A stretch of DNA of 36,409 nt from Chitinophagaceae bacterium (lineage in GTDB: Bacteria > Bacteroidota > Bacteroidia > Chitinophagales > Chitinophagaceae): assembly GCA_021738605.1 (NCBI GenBank), contig JAIPBY010000002.1, positions 1-36,409 on the forward strand, given 5' to 3'. Below are positions 1 through 9,384 of this stretch, one piece after another (within the stretch, counting starts at the first letter, position 1; every line of letters starts with the position of its first letter). A program made the translations under genes and the position numbers. The notes beneath the pieces were generated by a model that had not been told where the DNA came from, did not search any database, and saw only the letters and a list, made by a program, of their open reading frames with translations.

Positions 1-43
1 TTTTAGGAAAAAAGAAACAGTTCAACTGGAAGACCTGAATTGA

Positions 44-844
44 TCATTTGAAACTGATCATGGACTGCATGGGAAACCGAAGGTTCCTGTATCCCATCAT
101 GTCTACCTTGACACTGCCTACCGTTATCGGGCTTTCAATTCGCAAAGGAACATGGTTACCATCATCAGAAACCCATACACTCATGAGCTCCCCGCCTTCA
201 AAAATAGTACCACTGATCAACATGGGCTTGAACTTTATGGCCCTGAATTTACCATAGCGGGTCTTGATGACTTCTTTTCCCATGTATCGGATATAGATGT
301 TGTGGACCTCATCGTCCAAGAACATCTTAAAAGGAATTTTCTCTCCCACCTTGTATTTTGAGAAATTGATGTTGCGTGCATAGTAAATGGAACTCAGCAC
401 ATCCTGCATGCAATCTTCAATCGGAAAGGTACCTTTGGTGCTTACAGCCTTGTTCTCTGCATGGTTGAAAAGCACGAGCTCATCTTTCCTGAAACCACCC
501 TCTTCCACATGCCTTACAAATTTATAAGGCTTCAGTGTTGCGGTATCGATATAGGTTTCATACCGGTCACGCACTTTAAAAATCCAGTCATAGGATGGAT
601 TGGAAGTACCCAGGCCTACCACATGGTAAACAGGCCTGGCATTGAGCTTTTCATTAGACACGGTAAAAGAAGCCGTTCCAGCGTCTACATAAAGACCAAT
701 CACGTTGTAGAAAATTTTAAACGTGATCACTTCTCCTGCATTAAATGACATGTTGCTCAATCCACAAAAATCATTTCCAGCACTCAACCTGATCAGGCTG
801 AGGGAGAAAATGGAGACAAGTAGTATTTTGTGGAAACGTCGCAT
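44..844 (-). CDS. DUF3108-like exported protein
   Basis: ORF 44..895; likely start MRRFHKILLVSIFSLSLIRLSAG (signal peptide) at 844; body (FNAGEVITFKIFYNVIGLYVDAGTASFTV...) resembles Bacteroidota DUF3108 proteins. Confidence 0.75.
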   Translation of the reverse strand: MRRFHKILLVSIFSLSLIRLSAGNDFCGLSNMSFNAGEVITFKIFYNVIGLYVDAGTASFTVSNEKLNARPVYHVVGLGTSNPSYDWIFKVRDRYETYIDTATLKPYKFVRHVEEGGFRKDELVLFNHAENKAVSTKGTFPIEDCMQDVLSSIYYARNINFSKYKVGEKIPFKMFLDDEVHNIYIRYMGKEVIKTRYGKFRAIKFKPMLISGTIFEGGELMSVWVSDDGNHVPLRIESPITVGSVKVDMMGYRNLRFPMQSMISFK

Positions 845-933
845 GCTGCAAATATAAAACCATTCGCACTTGGATTTTGTTCTGCGAATTACCACAAGAA
901 TAAAGTTTTCTTAAAAAGAGGATTGGATAATTT

Positions 934-1908
934 TTATCTGGATCGGTAACGCAACAATCCAATGGCGCCAACCGCAGCGGGCAACATCAGGTTGATCAGC
1001 CAAACGGCAGTTACAGAAACCGCTATTCCCAATGCATTACCCGTCAGTGACCCCATCAGCAGCAGGGCAAATTCCCAACGCAGCCCCAGTTCCAAAAAAG
1101 AAAAAGTAGGTACAATAGCAAGCCACAACAGCATGATGGAGATGGCTGCAAATGTATCACGGAAGCCAATCCCGGTATTGGTCAGCTTAAAAAGCAACCA
1201 GTATTGGAGGATGAAAAAAGCAAACCGAAGGGATGAGAGCAGCAATACTTTCAAGAGGATACTGTTGGGTATGGTATTCAATGTCCCAAGCTTATCCCGG
1301 AATTTTCCGAGCATGCGCAGCGAGAGAATCCAGTTGAAAACCATGCCTGCCTTGAAATACAGCAACATAAAAAAAATGATGGTCAAAGGAGTGGCCCATA
1401 ACAGGATGGTTTGTACCGCCTGCAGTCCTGCACCTGTGGGGTATAGATGCTGATCCTGCCATTCCATGCAAAGGGCAATGCTTCCGGCGATGCAGGTTAT
1501 GATCAGCTGTGCAAAATTGCCAATGACAGTATAAGCAGTACCCTGCAAGCGCTGTCCACCGGGAAGATGCATCACCCTTCCGGCAAATTCACCCATCCGA
1601 TTGGGTGTAGCAATGGACAAGGCAATGCCCGATAAAATCATCCTGAATGCCTCAGGCAGTTTGATGGGATGCGCAGTGCTCAACATGACCTGCCATTTCC
1701 TGGCCTCCAACAACCACTGCACCAACATGATTACCAAGACCAATAACAACAACAAAGAACCCCATCCCCGAAGCGATACAAGGAGGGAAGAGAAATGCAA
1801 AGGCAAGTCTTTCTGTCCGGTCACCTGCTTGAATACATTGTAGCTCAATAGCATGAAGAGAGCCGGCCCAAGCAGGTAATTGAGTAATATTTTGATACTT
1901 TTGTTCAG
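934..1908 (-). CDS. Flippase-like / lysylphosphatidylglycerol synthase TM-domain family membrane protein
   Basis: ORF 934..1854 extends in frame upstream (LNKSIKILLNYLLGPALFM...) to a possible CTG start at 1908; multiple TM segments; family assigned by recall. Confidence 0.7.
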   Translation of the reverse strand: MNKSIKILLNYLLGPALFMLLSYNVFKQVTGQKDLPLHFSSLLVSLRGWGSLLLLLVLVIMLVQWLLEARKWQVMLSTAHPIKLPEAFRMILSGIALSIATPNRMGEFAGRVMHLPGGQRLQGTAYTVIGNFAQLIITCIAGSIALCMEWQDQHLYPTGAGLQAVQTILLWATPLTIIFFMLLYFKAGMVFNWILSLRMLGKFRDKLGTLNTIPNSILLKVLLLSSLRFAFFILQYWLLFKLTNTGIGFRDTFAAISIMLLWLAIVPTFSFLELGLRWEFALLLMGSLTGNALGIAVSVTAVWLINLMLPAAVGAIGLLRYRSR

Positions 1909-1941
1909 TGTGATTGCTTATCCCTTCAAAAATAAACCCAG

Positions 1942-2526
1942 TTGACGCAGAAAAGTAAAATTATTTTAGGGATTGATCCGGGAACCGTGATCATGGGCTA
2001 TGGAATCCTGTCTGTGACGGGTAAGCAGATCAAGATGCTCGAGATGAATGTGATCAAGTTGAATGGGAAAAAGGACATGTTTGAACGCCTGGGCACCATC
2101 AACACAGTCATTCAGGAAATCATCGATAAATACAAGCCAGACGACATGGCCATTGAAGCCCCCTTCTTTGGGAAAAACGTACAAAGTATGCTCAAACTCG
2201 GACGGGCACAGGGTGTAGCCATTGCGGTTGCCATGTCTAATGGCTTGGCGGTAGCAGAATATTCACCCAAAAAAGTCAAACAGTCGATTACCGGCAATGG
2301 CAATGCCAACAAGGAACAAATCTGGAAGATGCTCAACAGCATCATGCCGCTCACCAATACCATCAAATACTTTGATGCATCAGATGCACTGGCGGTGGCA
2401 GTTTGCCATCATTTCAACGCACATGGCCTGGTTACAACCGTTGCTGCAACAAAGAAAAACAGCCGAACCAAAAAATCAGGAGGTTGGGAGGATTTTATCA
2501 AGAACAATCCTGGAAGGATTGGATAA
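1942..2526 (+). CDS. ruvC: Crossover junction endodeoxyribonuclease RuvC (TTG start)
   Basis: ILGIDPGTVIMGYGIL, IEAPFFGKNVQSMLKLGRAQG, DASDALAVAVCH: RuvC motifs with acidic catalytic residues. Confidence 0.95.
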   Translation: MTQKSKIILGIDPGTVIMGYGILSVTGKQIKMLEMNVIKLNGKKDMFERLGTINTVIQEIIDKYKPDDMAIEAPFFGKNVQSMLKLGRAQGVAIAVAMSNGLAVAEYSPKKVKQSITGNGNANKEQIWKMLNSIMPLTNTIKYFDASDALAVAVCHHFNAHGLVTTVAATKKNSRTKKSGGWEDFIKNNPGRIG

Positions 2527-2539
2527 AACCCAGAAAGAT

Positions 2540-2869
2540 TTACTTCAACTTGATGAGAAAATAAATGGCGGGGAGAAACAAAATCAGCTTGAGAAACTCA
2601 AATGCCCCCACAGCAAGGTCAAGCCCCATGTGTGCCACCACAATTCCCAGAAACAACCATGCCGCCCATTTTTCTTTTGACCAAATAAAAGAGAGGGCAA
2701 GAAAAAGGATGATGTTCAACAACGCATGCGCTGAAGGATACAGGATACCAAATATTGCATAGGCCCCAGTGAAAGAATAAACAAGGTCAAATAAACCCAG
2801 TGCAAACAAGCATCCGAGGAGGATCATTAAAAAATATTCTTTGTTGGCTGCCTTGGATGGATGGGTCAT
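2540..2869 (-). CDS. Small hypothetical membrane protein (109 aa)
   Basis: Hydrophobic ORF; start overlaps the HIT gene stop by 4 nt. Confidence 0.6.
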   Translation of the reverse strand: MTHPSKAANKEYFLMILLGCLFALGLFDLVYSFTGAYAIFGILYPSAHALLNIILFLALSFIWSKEKWAAWLFLGIVVAHMGLDLAVGAFEFLKLILFLPAIYFLIKLK

Positions 2870-3273
2870 TGTTGGAGTGCTTGAAGAATTTTCTGTTGCG
2901 CTTCCTTCAATTCATCCTGAGAAGGCTTCAGCTTGGGTCTTGTAAAATTCAGGTCATCTGCTGTATCAATAGGCACCAAATGGACATGGGCATGCGGCAC
3001 TTCCAATCCAACCACCGCCATTCCACAGCGCTGGCAAGGAAAAGCTCTTTCAATGGCCTTGGCAATGGGTTGGGCAAATTGTAAAACAGCCCCTAGATCA
3101 TTTGCATCCATGTCAAACAACTTGTCTGTCGCCTTTTTCGGAACCACGAGGGTATGACCGGGCACAAGAGGAAAAACATCCAAAAAAGCATAGAATTGAT
3201 CATTCTCGGCAATTTTGAAAGAAGGAATATCCCCTGCAATGATTTTTGAAAAAATGGTTGCCATGGTTATCAA
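2866..3273 (-). CDS. HIT (histidine triad) family protein
   Basis: FSKIIAGDIPSFKIAE... and HAHVHLVPI histidine triad motif. Confidence 0.93.
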   Translation of the reverse strand: MITMATIFSKIIAGDIPSFKIAENDQFYAFLDVFPLVPGHTLVVPKKATDKLFDMDANDLGAVLQFAQPIAKAIERAFPCQRCGMAVVGLEVPHAHVHLVPIDTADDLNFTRPKLKPSQDELKEAQQKILQALQQ

Positions 3274-3740
3274 ATCGCAATATGATCAATGGTAAATACC
3301 ACCTTGCCATTGGGTGCAACAATCTCCGCCTCTTCACCCACTTTTTTCCCAAGCAACCCTTTGCCAATGGGAGAAGTAACGGATATTTTCTGCATTTTCA
3401 AATCCGCTTCTTTTTCAGATACAATCTGATAGGTAACCGATTTTTTGGTAGCCTTGTTGGTGATGGTAACCTTGGTCAGGATGGATACCTTGCTGGTATC
3501 TATCGTAGATGCATCAAGGATGCGGGCACTGGCCAATTCTGTTTCCATGCGGTTGATCTTGGCTTCAAGCAAACCCTGTGCTTCTTTGGCAGCATCGTAT
3601 TCTGCATTTTCCTTGAGATCACCTTTTTCCCTTGCCTCAGCAATGGCGCGGGAAGCGGCAGGGCGTTCAACACTTTTCATGTGTTGCAGTTCAACCTTCA
3701 TTTGCTCAAGGGTTTCTTTGGTTACGTACATTATACTCAT
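3270..3740 (-). CDS. greA: Transcription elongation factor GreA
   Basis: MYVTKETLEQMKVELQHMKSVERPAASRAIAEAREKGDLKENAEYDAAKEAQ is diagnostic; the ORF-track start at 3842 is upstream of a terminator hairpin, so the start is 3740 or 3731. Confidence 0.95.
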   Translation of the reverse strand: MSIMYVTKETLEQMKVELQHMKSVERPAASRAIAEAREKGDLKENAEYDAAKEAQGLLEAKINRMETELASARILDASTIDTSKVSILTKVTITNKATKKSVTYQIVSEKEADLKMQKISVTSPIGKGLLGKKVGEEAEIVAPNGKVVFTIDHIAI

Positions 3741-3767
3741 ATGGACATCTTTCAGTTGGTCGGTTTG

Positions 3768-3809
3768 AAAAAAAATGAGCAACGCCTCAGTTGGTGCTGA
3801 AGCGTTGCT
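3768..3809 (-). terminator. Intrinsic terminator upstream of greA
   Basis: Minus strand AGCAACGCTTCAG-caccaa-CTGAGGCGTTGCT (13-bp stem, one G-U) followed by CATTTTTTTT. Confidence 0.85.
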
Positions 3810-3815
3810 GCATTG

Positions 3816-3823
3816 CAAAGGTA
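3816..3823 (-). promoter_or_regulatory. Candidate Bacteroidota -7 element for greA (TACCTTTG)
   Basis: Exact match to TAnnTTTG; predicted TSS near 3810, just before the hairpin; -33 match is weak. Confidence 0.5.
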
Positions 3824-3838
3824 AATAATTTTTGTAAA

Positions 3839-4777
3839 TCAAGGCCAGGGCAACAAATCCAGCTTTTTGAGCAGGCTTTGGGCCAATTTGACCAACGACT
3901 CATGACTGGAGCCCGCAATGTGTGGGGTAACGATCACATTCCTGCGCCTCAACAGTTGTTGCAACATGTCGGTTTCATGGGCTGCATAGCTTGCAAGATC
4001 CTCATTTTCAAGCACATCCAAGCCTGCGGCAGCAACCAGGCCTTGGTCCAATGCACTGATCAGGGCAGTTGTGTCTACCACCCCACCCCTGCTGGCGTTG
4101 AGAAAATAAGGTCTTTTTTTGAGGGATGAGAAAAACTGCTTATTGGCATAATGATGCGTTTCCGCATTTAAGGGCAGGTGGAAGCTGATGACATCAGCTG
4201 ATTCCTGGATGGCTCCAAGTGTGGATTCAATGATATGACCACCACTGAAACCTGTCTTGTATTTGTCGTGCGCAAGCACAGTCACACCAAAGGGTGAAAG
4301 CAAATGGGCAAAGGCCGATCCGGTATGCCCCAAACCAATGATCCCAACTGTTTTTCCGCCCAGCTCAAATCCCCTGTTGGCCTCTCGCAGCCATTTTCCT
4401 TCCCTTACTTCATCCCTGGAGCTGCTGATGTTGTGCAGCAGGGAAAGCAACAAACCAAGACAATGCTCACCAACAGATTCACAGTTGCCATCCGGGCTGC
4501 TCATGCAAACGATCTGCTGTGCAGTGGCTTGTTCAACATCGATGATTTCCATGCCACTGCCCAATCTCCCGATCCATTTCAAGGATTGGGCGGCTGCCAG
4601 GATTTCCTTGTCAATTTGGATCCTGCTGGCCACAATCAATCCCGCATAGGCAGGAATCAATTCTTTCAACTCCTGATGGCTTATTTTTTCCAGAGTATCC
4701 ACCTGGTATCCCCTTTGCTCCAGCCCTTCTTTGAGACAGGAATGGGCAGGGGCAGTGATCAACACTTTTGACATCAA
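3839..4777 (-). CDS. D-2-hydroxyacid / phosphoglycerate dehydrogenase family protein
   Basis: GKTVGIIGLGHTGSAFA Rossmann motif, NASRGGVVDTTALISAL, GLDVLENE, VTPHIAGSS. Confidence 0.9.
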   Translation of the reverse strand: MMSKVLITAPAHSCLKEGLEQRGYQVDTLEKISHQELKELIPAYAGLIVASRIQIDKEILAAAQSLKWIGRLGSGMEIIDVEQATAQQIVCMSSPDGNCESVGEHCLGLLLSLLHNISSSRDEVREGKWLREANRGFELGGKTVGIIGLGHTGSAFAHLLSPFGVTVLAHDKYKTGFSGGHIIESTLGAIQESADVISFHLPLNAETHHYANKQFFSSLKKRPYFLNASRGGVVDTTALISALDQGLVAAAGLDVLENEDLASYAAHETDMLQQLLRRRNVIVTPHIAGSSHESLVKLAQSLLKKLDLLPWP

Positions 4778-5526
4778 TTCATCTTGTTTAGGAGTTCGAC
4801 AAAATCCAGTACAGACAACTGTTCTGCACGTTTTGTAAATATGGGATCCAAGAGATCTTCCTTTTTAAAATAGGGCTTTAACGGATTCCTCAACTGCTTT
4901 CTTCGTTGACCAAATGCCAGCTTCACCAACAGCATGAATTTCTTGTGGTTGGTGATCCCAAAAGGATTGCCGGCATCTTCAAACATAATGACGCCACTTT
5001 TCACTTTTGGGGGTGGATTGAAGCAGTTTTCATCCACATCAAACAAGTATGTCGTTTTATAATAGGCCTGGGAAATGACACTCAAAATGCCATACTCTTT
5101 TGATCCAGGACCCGAACAGATCCTGACAGCAACTTCCTTCTGGAACATGCCAATCATGGTCTCGACCTGTTCTCTCCATTCAATTACTTTGAAAACAATC
5201 TGAGTGGAAATATTGTAAGGGAAATTCCCGATCAGGGTAAAGCGTCCGCTGAAGGGGGCATCAATCTCAAGAATATCTGCTTCGATAATTTTACCCCGCA
5301 CATGAGGATAAGCTTTCAGCAGAAATACCACCTTCTCTGCATCAATTTCCACCAACTTGAGGTCTACGCCCTCCAACCCTTTCAGGTACTTGGTCAGTGC
5401 GCCACCACCCGGACCCACTTCCAGCAACTGGCTGTATTGGTGCGCATTGAGGGCCTCAATGATGCGGATACAGACTGTTTCATCTTTCAAAAAGTGTTGT
5501 CCTAGCGATTTCTTGAGGGTGTACAT
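4774..5526 (-). CDS. rsmA: 16S rRNA dimethyladenosine transferase
   Basis: KKSLGQHFLKDETV, LEVGPGGGALTKYL, LIGNFPYNIST; KsgA/RsmA motifs. Confidence 0.95.
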   Translation of the reverse strand: MYTLKKSLGQHFLKDETVCIRIIEALNAHQYSQLLEVGPGGGALTKYLKGLEGVDLKLVEIDAEKVVFLLKAYPHVRGKIIEADILEIDAPFSGRFTLIGNFPYNISTQIVFKVIEWREQVETMIGMFQKEVAVRICSGPGSKEYGILSVISQAYYKTTYLFDVDENCFNPPPKVKSGVIMFEDAGNPFGITNHKKFMLLVKLAFGQRRKQLRNPLKPYFKKEDLLDPIFTKRAEQLSVLDFVELLNKMN

Positions 5527-5579
5527 TGCGCCAAAATTAAGACAAAGATCCCCGTTTTCCTTGTACCTTTACTGTTCAA

Positions 5580-6680
5580 ATGAAAGCAGAAGAGATGAGT
5601 GCTCAAAAAAGACCGGTAATTGGAATTTCAATTGGAGACCTGAATGGGATAGGAATCGAGCTGATTCTCAATACCTTTTCAGACGGACGCATCCTTGAAT
5701 TCTGTACCCCAGTAGTTTTTGGCAACAACAAGGTGCTCAACTTCTACAGAAAGCTGATGCCAGAATTGAACATCAGTTACAACAACATCAAAGACATCGC
5801 CAAGGCCAATCCAAAACAACTCAATGTATTCACCGTTTGGGAAGAGGATGTGGACATACAGCCCGGTCAAATGACCGATACAGCTGGCCTGTATGGAGTA
5901 AAATCATTGCAGGCAGCAGTGAAGGCACTGAAAGAAAATGCAATTGATGCCTTGGTTACAGCACCCTTGCACAAATATGCCATGCAGAGCAGTGAATTCA
6001 ATTTCACAGGGCATACTCCTTATCTCAAGGAAGTGTTCAAGGCAGATGAAGTGCTGATGCTGATGGTGGCAGAGAACATGCGGGTTGCCTTGCTTACTGA
6101 ACATGTAGCCATAGGTGATGTTGCCAAAAACATTACCAAAGAACAGATCATCAAAAAAATCAACCTGCTCAAAGCCAGCCTTAAAAAAGACTTTGGCATC
6201 GATAGGCCAAAGATTGCCGTCTTGGGCCTTAACCCCCATGCAGGCGATGAAGGATTGGTGGGAAGAGAGGAGAAAGAAATTATTCGTCCGGCAGTGATGG
6301 AGGCAAAGAAAAATGACTGTATCGTTATGGGCCCATACAGTGCAGATGCATTTTTTGCCAGGGGAAGCCATGAAAAATTTGATGCAGTGCTGGCTATGTA
6401 CCACGACCAGGGACTGATTCCTTTCAAGTCGCTTGCGCTGGGCGAAGGCACCAATTTCACTGCTGGCCTACAAGTCATCAGAACATCCCCAGATCATGGA
6501 ACTGCCTTTGATATTGCAGGAAAGAATATTGCCGATGAATCCTCCTTCAGGGCTGCAGTATTCGCAGCAGTAGACATTTTTGATACAAGAATGGGCTATG
6601 CAGAAATGAGAAAAAATCCGCTGCGAAAAATTTCTGCAAGGGTAATGGCCAATGCAGAGGACGAAAAAATTGACGAATAG
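5580..6680 (+). CDS. pdxA: 4-hydroxythreonine-4-phosphate dehydrogenase
   Basis: GISIGDLNGIGIELIL, VTAPLHKYAMQ, GHTPYLKE, LGLNPHAGD, AMYHDQGLIPFK. Confidence 0.95.
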   Translation: MKAEEMSAQKRPVIGISIGDLNGIGIELILNTFSDGRILEFCTPVVFGNNKVLNFYRKLMPELNISYNNIKDIAKANPKQLNVFTVWEEDVDIQPGQMTDTAGLYGVKSLQAAVKALKENAIDALVTAPLHKYAMQSSEFNFTGHTPYLKEVFKADEVLMLMVAENMRVALLTEHVAIGDVAKNITKEQIIKKINLLKASLKKDFGIDRPKIAVLGLNPHAGDEGLVGREEKEIIRPAVMEAKKNDCIVMGPYSADAFFARGSHEKFDAVLAMYHDQGLIPFKSLALGEGTNFTAGLQVIRTSPDHGTAFDIAGKNIADESSFRAAVFAAVDIFDTRMGYAEMRKNPLRKISARVMANAEDEKIDE

Positions 6681-6682
6681 CT

Positions 6683-7381
6683 TTATTTGGTACCGAAAAT
6701 ATCTGCGGCCAATCCTTTGTTGATCTCGTAAGAAGCATAAGAAATCTCTATCCTTCCCTGCTTGCTCAAAGGCTTCTTTTCTTTTGATTTCTGGGAGATA
6801 CTTGCATCATACTCAAAAGTTATTCCCTTGGGTAATTTGTAATCCTTTGTATTAAAAATCATGATGGCCTTGTCTGGCAAACCCCACTTGGCATATTTCC
6901 CATATTCCATTTCCATTTCGTAGGTACCGTTGTCTTTGGTAGTGGTGATTGCTCTTCTGATCAACATGGCCTTGTCATCAACATACAAGGTTGTCAAGAC
7001 GATATCAGAAGATTCACCATTGGGGATGAGTTTCAAAACAGCGAGATCAGCACCCTTCCACAAGATACGACCTGCGGAGAGTGAAGTATAGTTGCCTTCG
7101 GTGATCAAAGAATTCATGTTGATGCGGATACCTCCTTTAGGCAATACAGAAATACCCCCATCTTTTTTAATCCTGAAAAGATCAGGGAATTTGTAGAAAA
7201 TACGCACTGTAGAAATGGGTAATTTAAGAAAAGCCACATCGGTTTTCAGCATCCCTTTTGCCTCGTAATCCTTTACAGACAATAACTTGGACTTGAGCTT
7301 GGCAGCCATCTCTTCAGCAGATTGAGAAAATGACAATCCAACAGAACACACACCAATCAAGAGCAACAAAAACTTCTTCAT
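6683..7381 (-). CDS. LolA-like outer-membrane lipoprotein carrier protein
   Basis: Signal peptide; AAKLKSKLLSVKDYEAKGMLKTDV..., FYKFPDLFRIKKDGG; LolA-like pattern. Confidence 0.65.
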   Translation of the reverse strand: MKKFLLLLIGVCSVGLSFSQSAEEMAAKLKSKLLSVKDYEAKGMLKTDVAFLKLPISTVRIFYKFPDLFRIKKDGGISVLPKGGIRINMNSLITEGNYTSLSAGRILWKGADLAVLKLIPNGESSDIVLTTLYVDDKAMLIRRAITTTKDNGTYEMEMEYGKYAKWGLPDKAIMIFNTKDYKLPKGITFEYDASISQKSKEKKPLSKQGRIEISYASYEINKGLAADIFGTK

Positions 7382-7423
7382 GGAATTAAAACAACCGCCC
7401 TGCTTAAATGTTCAGCGCCAATG

Positions 7424-8341
7424 CTATAGAAAAGAGTCAGATTCCCTGTAGGCCTTGATCAGGGCCAACTCCCCTTCTGTGCCAGGTTTTGAATTTCCAT
7501 GTTCCATTCCCATCACACCACGATATCCTTTGTTGTAAATATGCTTGAAAATATTCTTGTAGTTCATTTCCCCGGTGGTGGGCTCCTTCCTTCCTGGGTT
7601 GTCGCCAATCTGGAAATAGCCAATCTCTTCCCAGGTCCGGTTGATATTGGTAATGATGTTTCCTTCATTGCGCTGCATGTGGTACATGTCAAAAAGGATC
7701 TTGCAGGATGGGCTGTTCACCGCCTTACAAATCATATAGGTTTGGGTGGAGTAGCGCAAGAACAGGTCGGGGTTATCACTTAAAGGTTCCAGCACCATCA
7801 CCAGTCCATGTTTTTCAAGGACTCCCGCACCGCCTCTTAACGCTTCAATGACATTGGCAGTTTGGATGTCCATCGGTAAACTTCGGTCAAAATTTCCTGG
7901 CACAACGGTCATGTGTTTGGCATTGCAACGCTTGGCCACTTCAACAGCGGTTTTGCAATCGCGGATGATCAGGTCCTTGAACTCCTGCTTTCCTGTGGCA
8001 AGGCTCATCTTCCAATGCCAACCATCGGTGGTGATCACAAATACACCCATTTGCATGCCCAGTTTAGCAAGGGTGTCACCAATCTTGGACTGCATTTCAG
8101 GCGTACGGTTCATCATGCCATTGTCTTCAATGGACCTGAAGCCCTGATCATGTGCCCACTTGATCTGATCAATAAAATCCTTTCCTGCATGAGCAGCGAA
8201 CATCCCGTCATGAAATCCATAGTTGAGGTTGAATGTTTTGCCTGGTTCATTTACTGGTTGATATGCTGAAAATGCGGCTAATCCCGGTATCAATGCGGCT
8301 CCTGCCATGGATGATCTTTTGAGAAATCCTCTGCGTTCCAT
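7424..8341 (-). CDS. Tat-exported sugar phosphate isomerase/epimerase-like TIM barrel (hydroxypyruvate isomerase family)
   Basis: N-terminal MERRGFLKRSSMAGAAL Tat-like signal; VLEPLSDNPDLFL, ILFDMYHMQRNEGN, FQIGDNPGRKEPTTGEMNYKNIF. Confidence 0.9.
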   Translation of the reverse strand: MERRGFLKRSSMAGAALIPGLAAFSAYQPVNEPGKTFNLNYGFHDGMFAAHAGKDFIDQIKWAHDQGFRSIEDNGMMNRTPEMQSKIGDTLAKLGMQMGVFVITTDGWHWKMSLATGKQEFKDLIIRDCKTAVEVAKRCNAKHMTVVPGNFDRSLPMDIQTANVIEALRGGAGVLEKHGLVMVLEPLSDNPDLFLRYSTQTYMICKAVNSPSCKILFDMYHMQRNEGNIITNINRTWEEIGYFQIGDNPGRKEPTTGEMNYKNIFKHIYNKGYRGVMGMEHGNSKPGTEGELALIKAYRESDSFL

Positions 8342-8415
8342 ATGAAAAGAAATTTAATCGTTTGAAAAATGAAAACTAGGAACAATTTAGTTAAAATTGC
8401 ATCAAATCAAATGCA

Positions 8416-9366
8416 TTGAAAAAAATTATTCTAGCGCTCTGCTTTCTGCAATGGATATCAACGGAAGCTGGTTTTGCGCAAACCAATGTTTCCAAAACAG
8501 AAGAAATCAACATGCCCTTGTCGGAATTGAAAATCAAAATGGTTTCCATCCCCGAAGGAACTTTCTTAATGGGAAGCAACAGCTCCACCAAGCCCAATGA
8601 AAAACCTGCCAAAACAGTCAAGCTTTCTGCATTTTGGATGGGCGCATGTGAAATTACCCATGACCAGTTTGATGTTTTTTTCAAGGATGAAAATACTTCA
8701 CAAGGGTCAAAGGTAGATGCGGTCACAAGACCCACTGCACAGTACATAGACCTGAGTTGGGACATGGGAAAAGGTGGTGGGTTTCCGGTTAACAGCATGA
8801 GTGTGGATGCGGCCATGATGTTTTGCAGGTGGATGTACCAAAACACAGGCGTTTTCTACCGGCTGCCGACAGAGGCTGAATGGGAATATGCTTGCAGGGC
8901 GGGCAGCAAGACCAATTATTTTTTTGGGAATGATGCTGCCCAGTTGGGTCAATATGCCTGGTTCAAGACCAACAGCAAAGAAAAATACCAGCGGGTGGGG
9001 ACCAAGAAACCAAATGCCTGGGGATTGTACGATATGTTGGGCAATGTTGCCGAGTGGACAATGGATCAATATGCTCCCGATTATTTGAAGCAGATTACGG
9101 ATGGCCAGTTGGACCCCACCAATCCACCCGCTGCAAGGTATCCAAGAAGCATCAGGGGCGGTTCTTATCTTGATATTGCCACAGACCTTAAGGTATATAC
9201 ACGCAAGTTTTCTGAACCATTTTGGAACCAGCGCGATCCGCAAATCCCCAAAAGCAGGTGGTGGCTCACAGACGGAATGTTTGCCGGTTTCAGAATTGTT
9301 CGCCCTGTTAAGCAACCAACTGCGGAAGAAGCCGAAAAATTTTATAAATTGTATCTCGGTAAATAA
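8416..9366 (+). CDS. SUMF1/FGE-domain secreted protein (TTG start)
   Basis: Signal peptide from TTG; MVSIPEGTFLMGS, LPTEAEWEYACRAG, WGLYDMLGNVAEWT, RGGSY, GFRIVR. Confidence 0.92.
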   Translation: MKKIILALCFLQWISTEAGFAQTNVSKTEEINMPLSELKIKMVSIPEGTFLMGSNSSTKPNEKPAKTVKLSAFWMGACEITHDQFDVFFKDENTSQGSKVDAVTRPTAQYIDLSWDMGKGGGFPVNSMSVDAAMMFCRWMYQNTGVFYRLPTEAEWEYACRAGSKTNYFFGNDAAQLGQYAWFKTNSKEKYQRVGTKKPNAWGLYDMLGNVAEWTMDQYAPDYLKQITDGQLDPTNPPAARYPRSIRGGSYLDIATDLKVYTRKFSEPFWNQRDPQIPKSRWWLTDGMFAGFRIVRPVKQPTAEEAEKFYKLYLGK

Positions 9367-9384
9367 CATCTTAAAACAACAACG

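Noticed and set aside
1-43. Possible C-terminus of a plus-strand gene (e.g. ...LGKKKQFNWKT*)
   Set aside because: Too little sequence to choose a frame or establish coding
3246-3800. 184-aa plus-strand ORF opposite greA
   Set aside because: greA is unambiguous on the minus strand; the plus ORF is spurious
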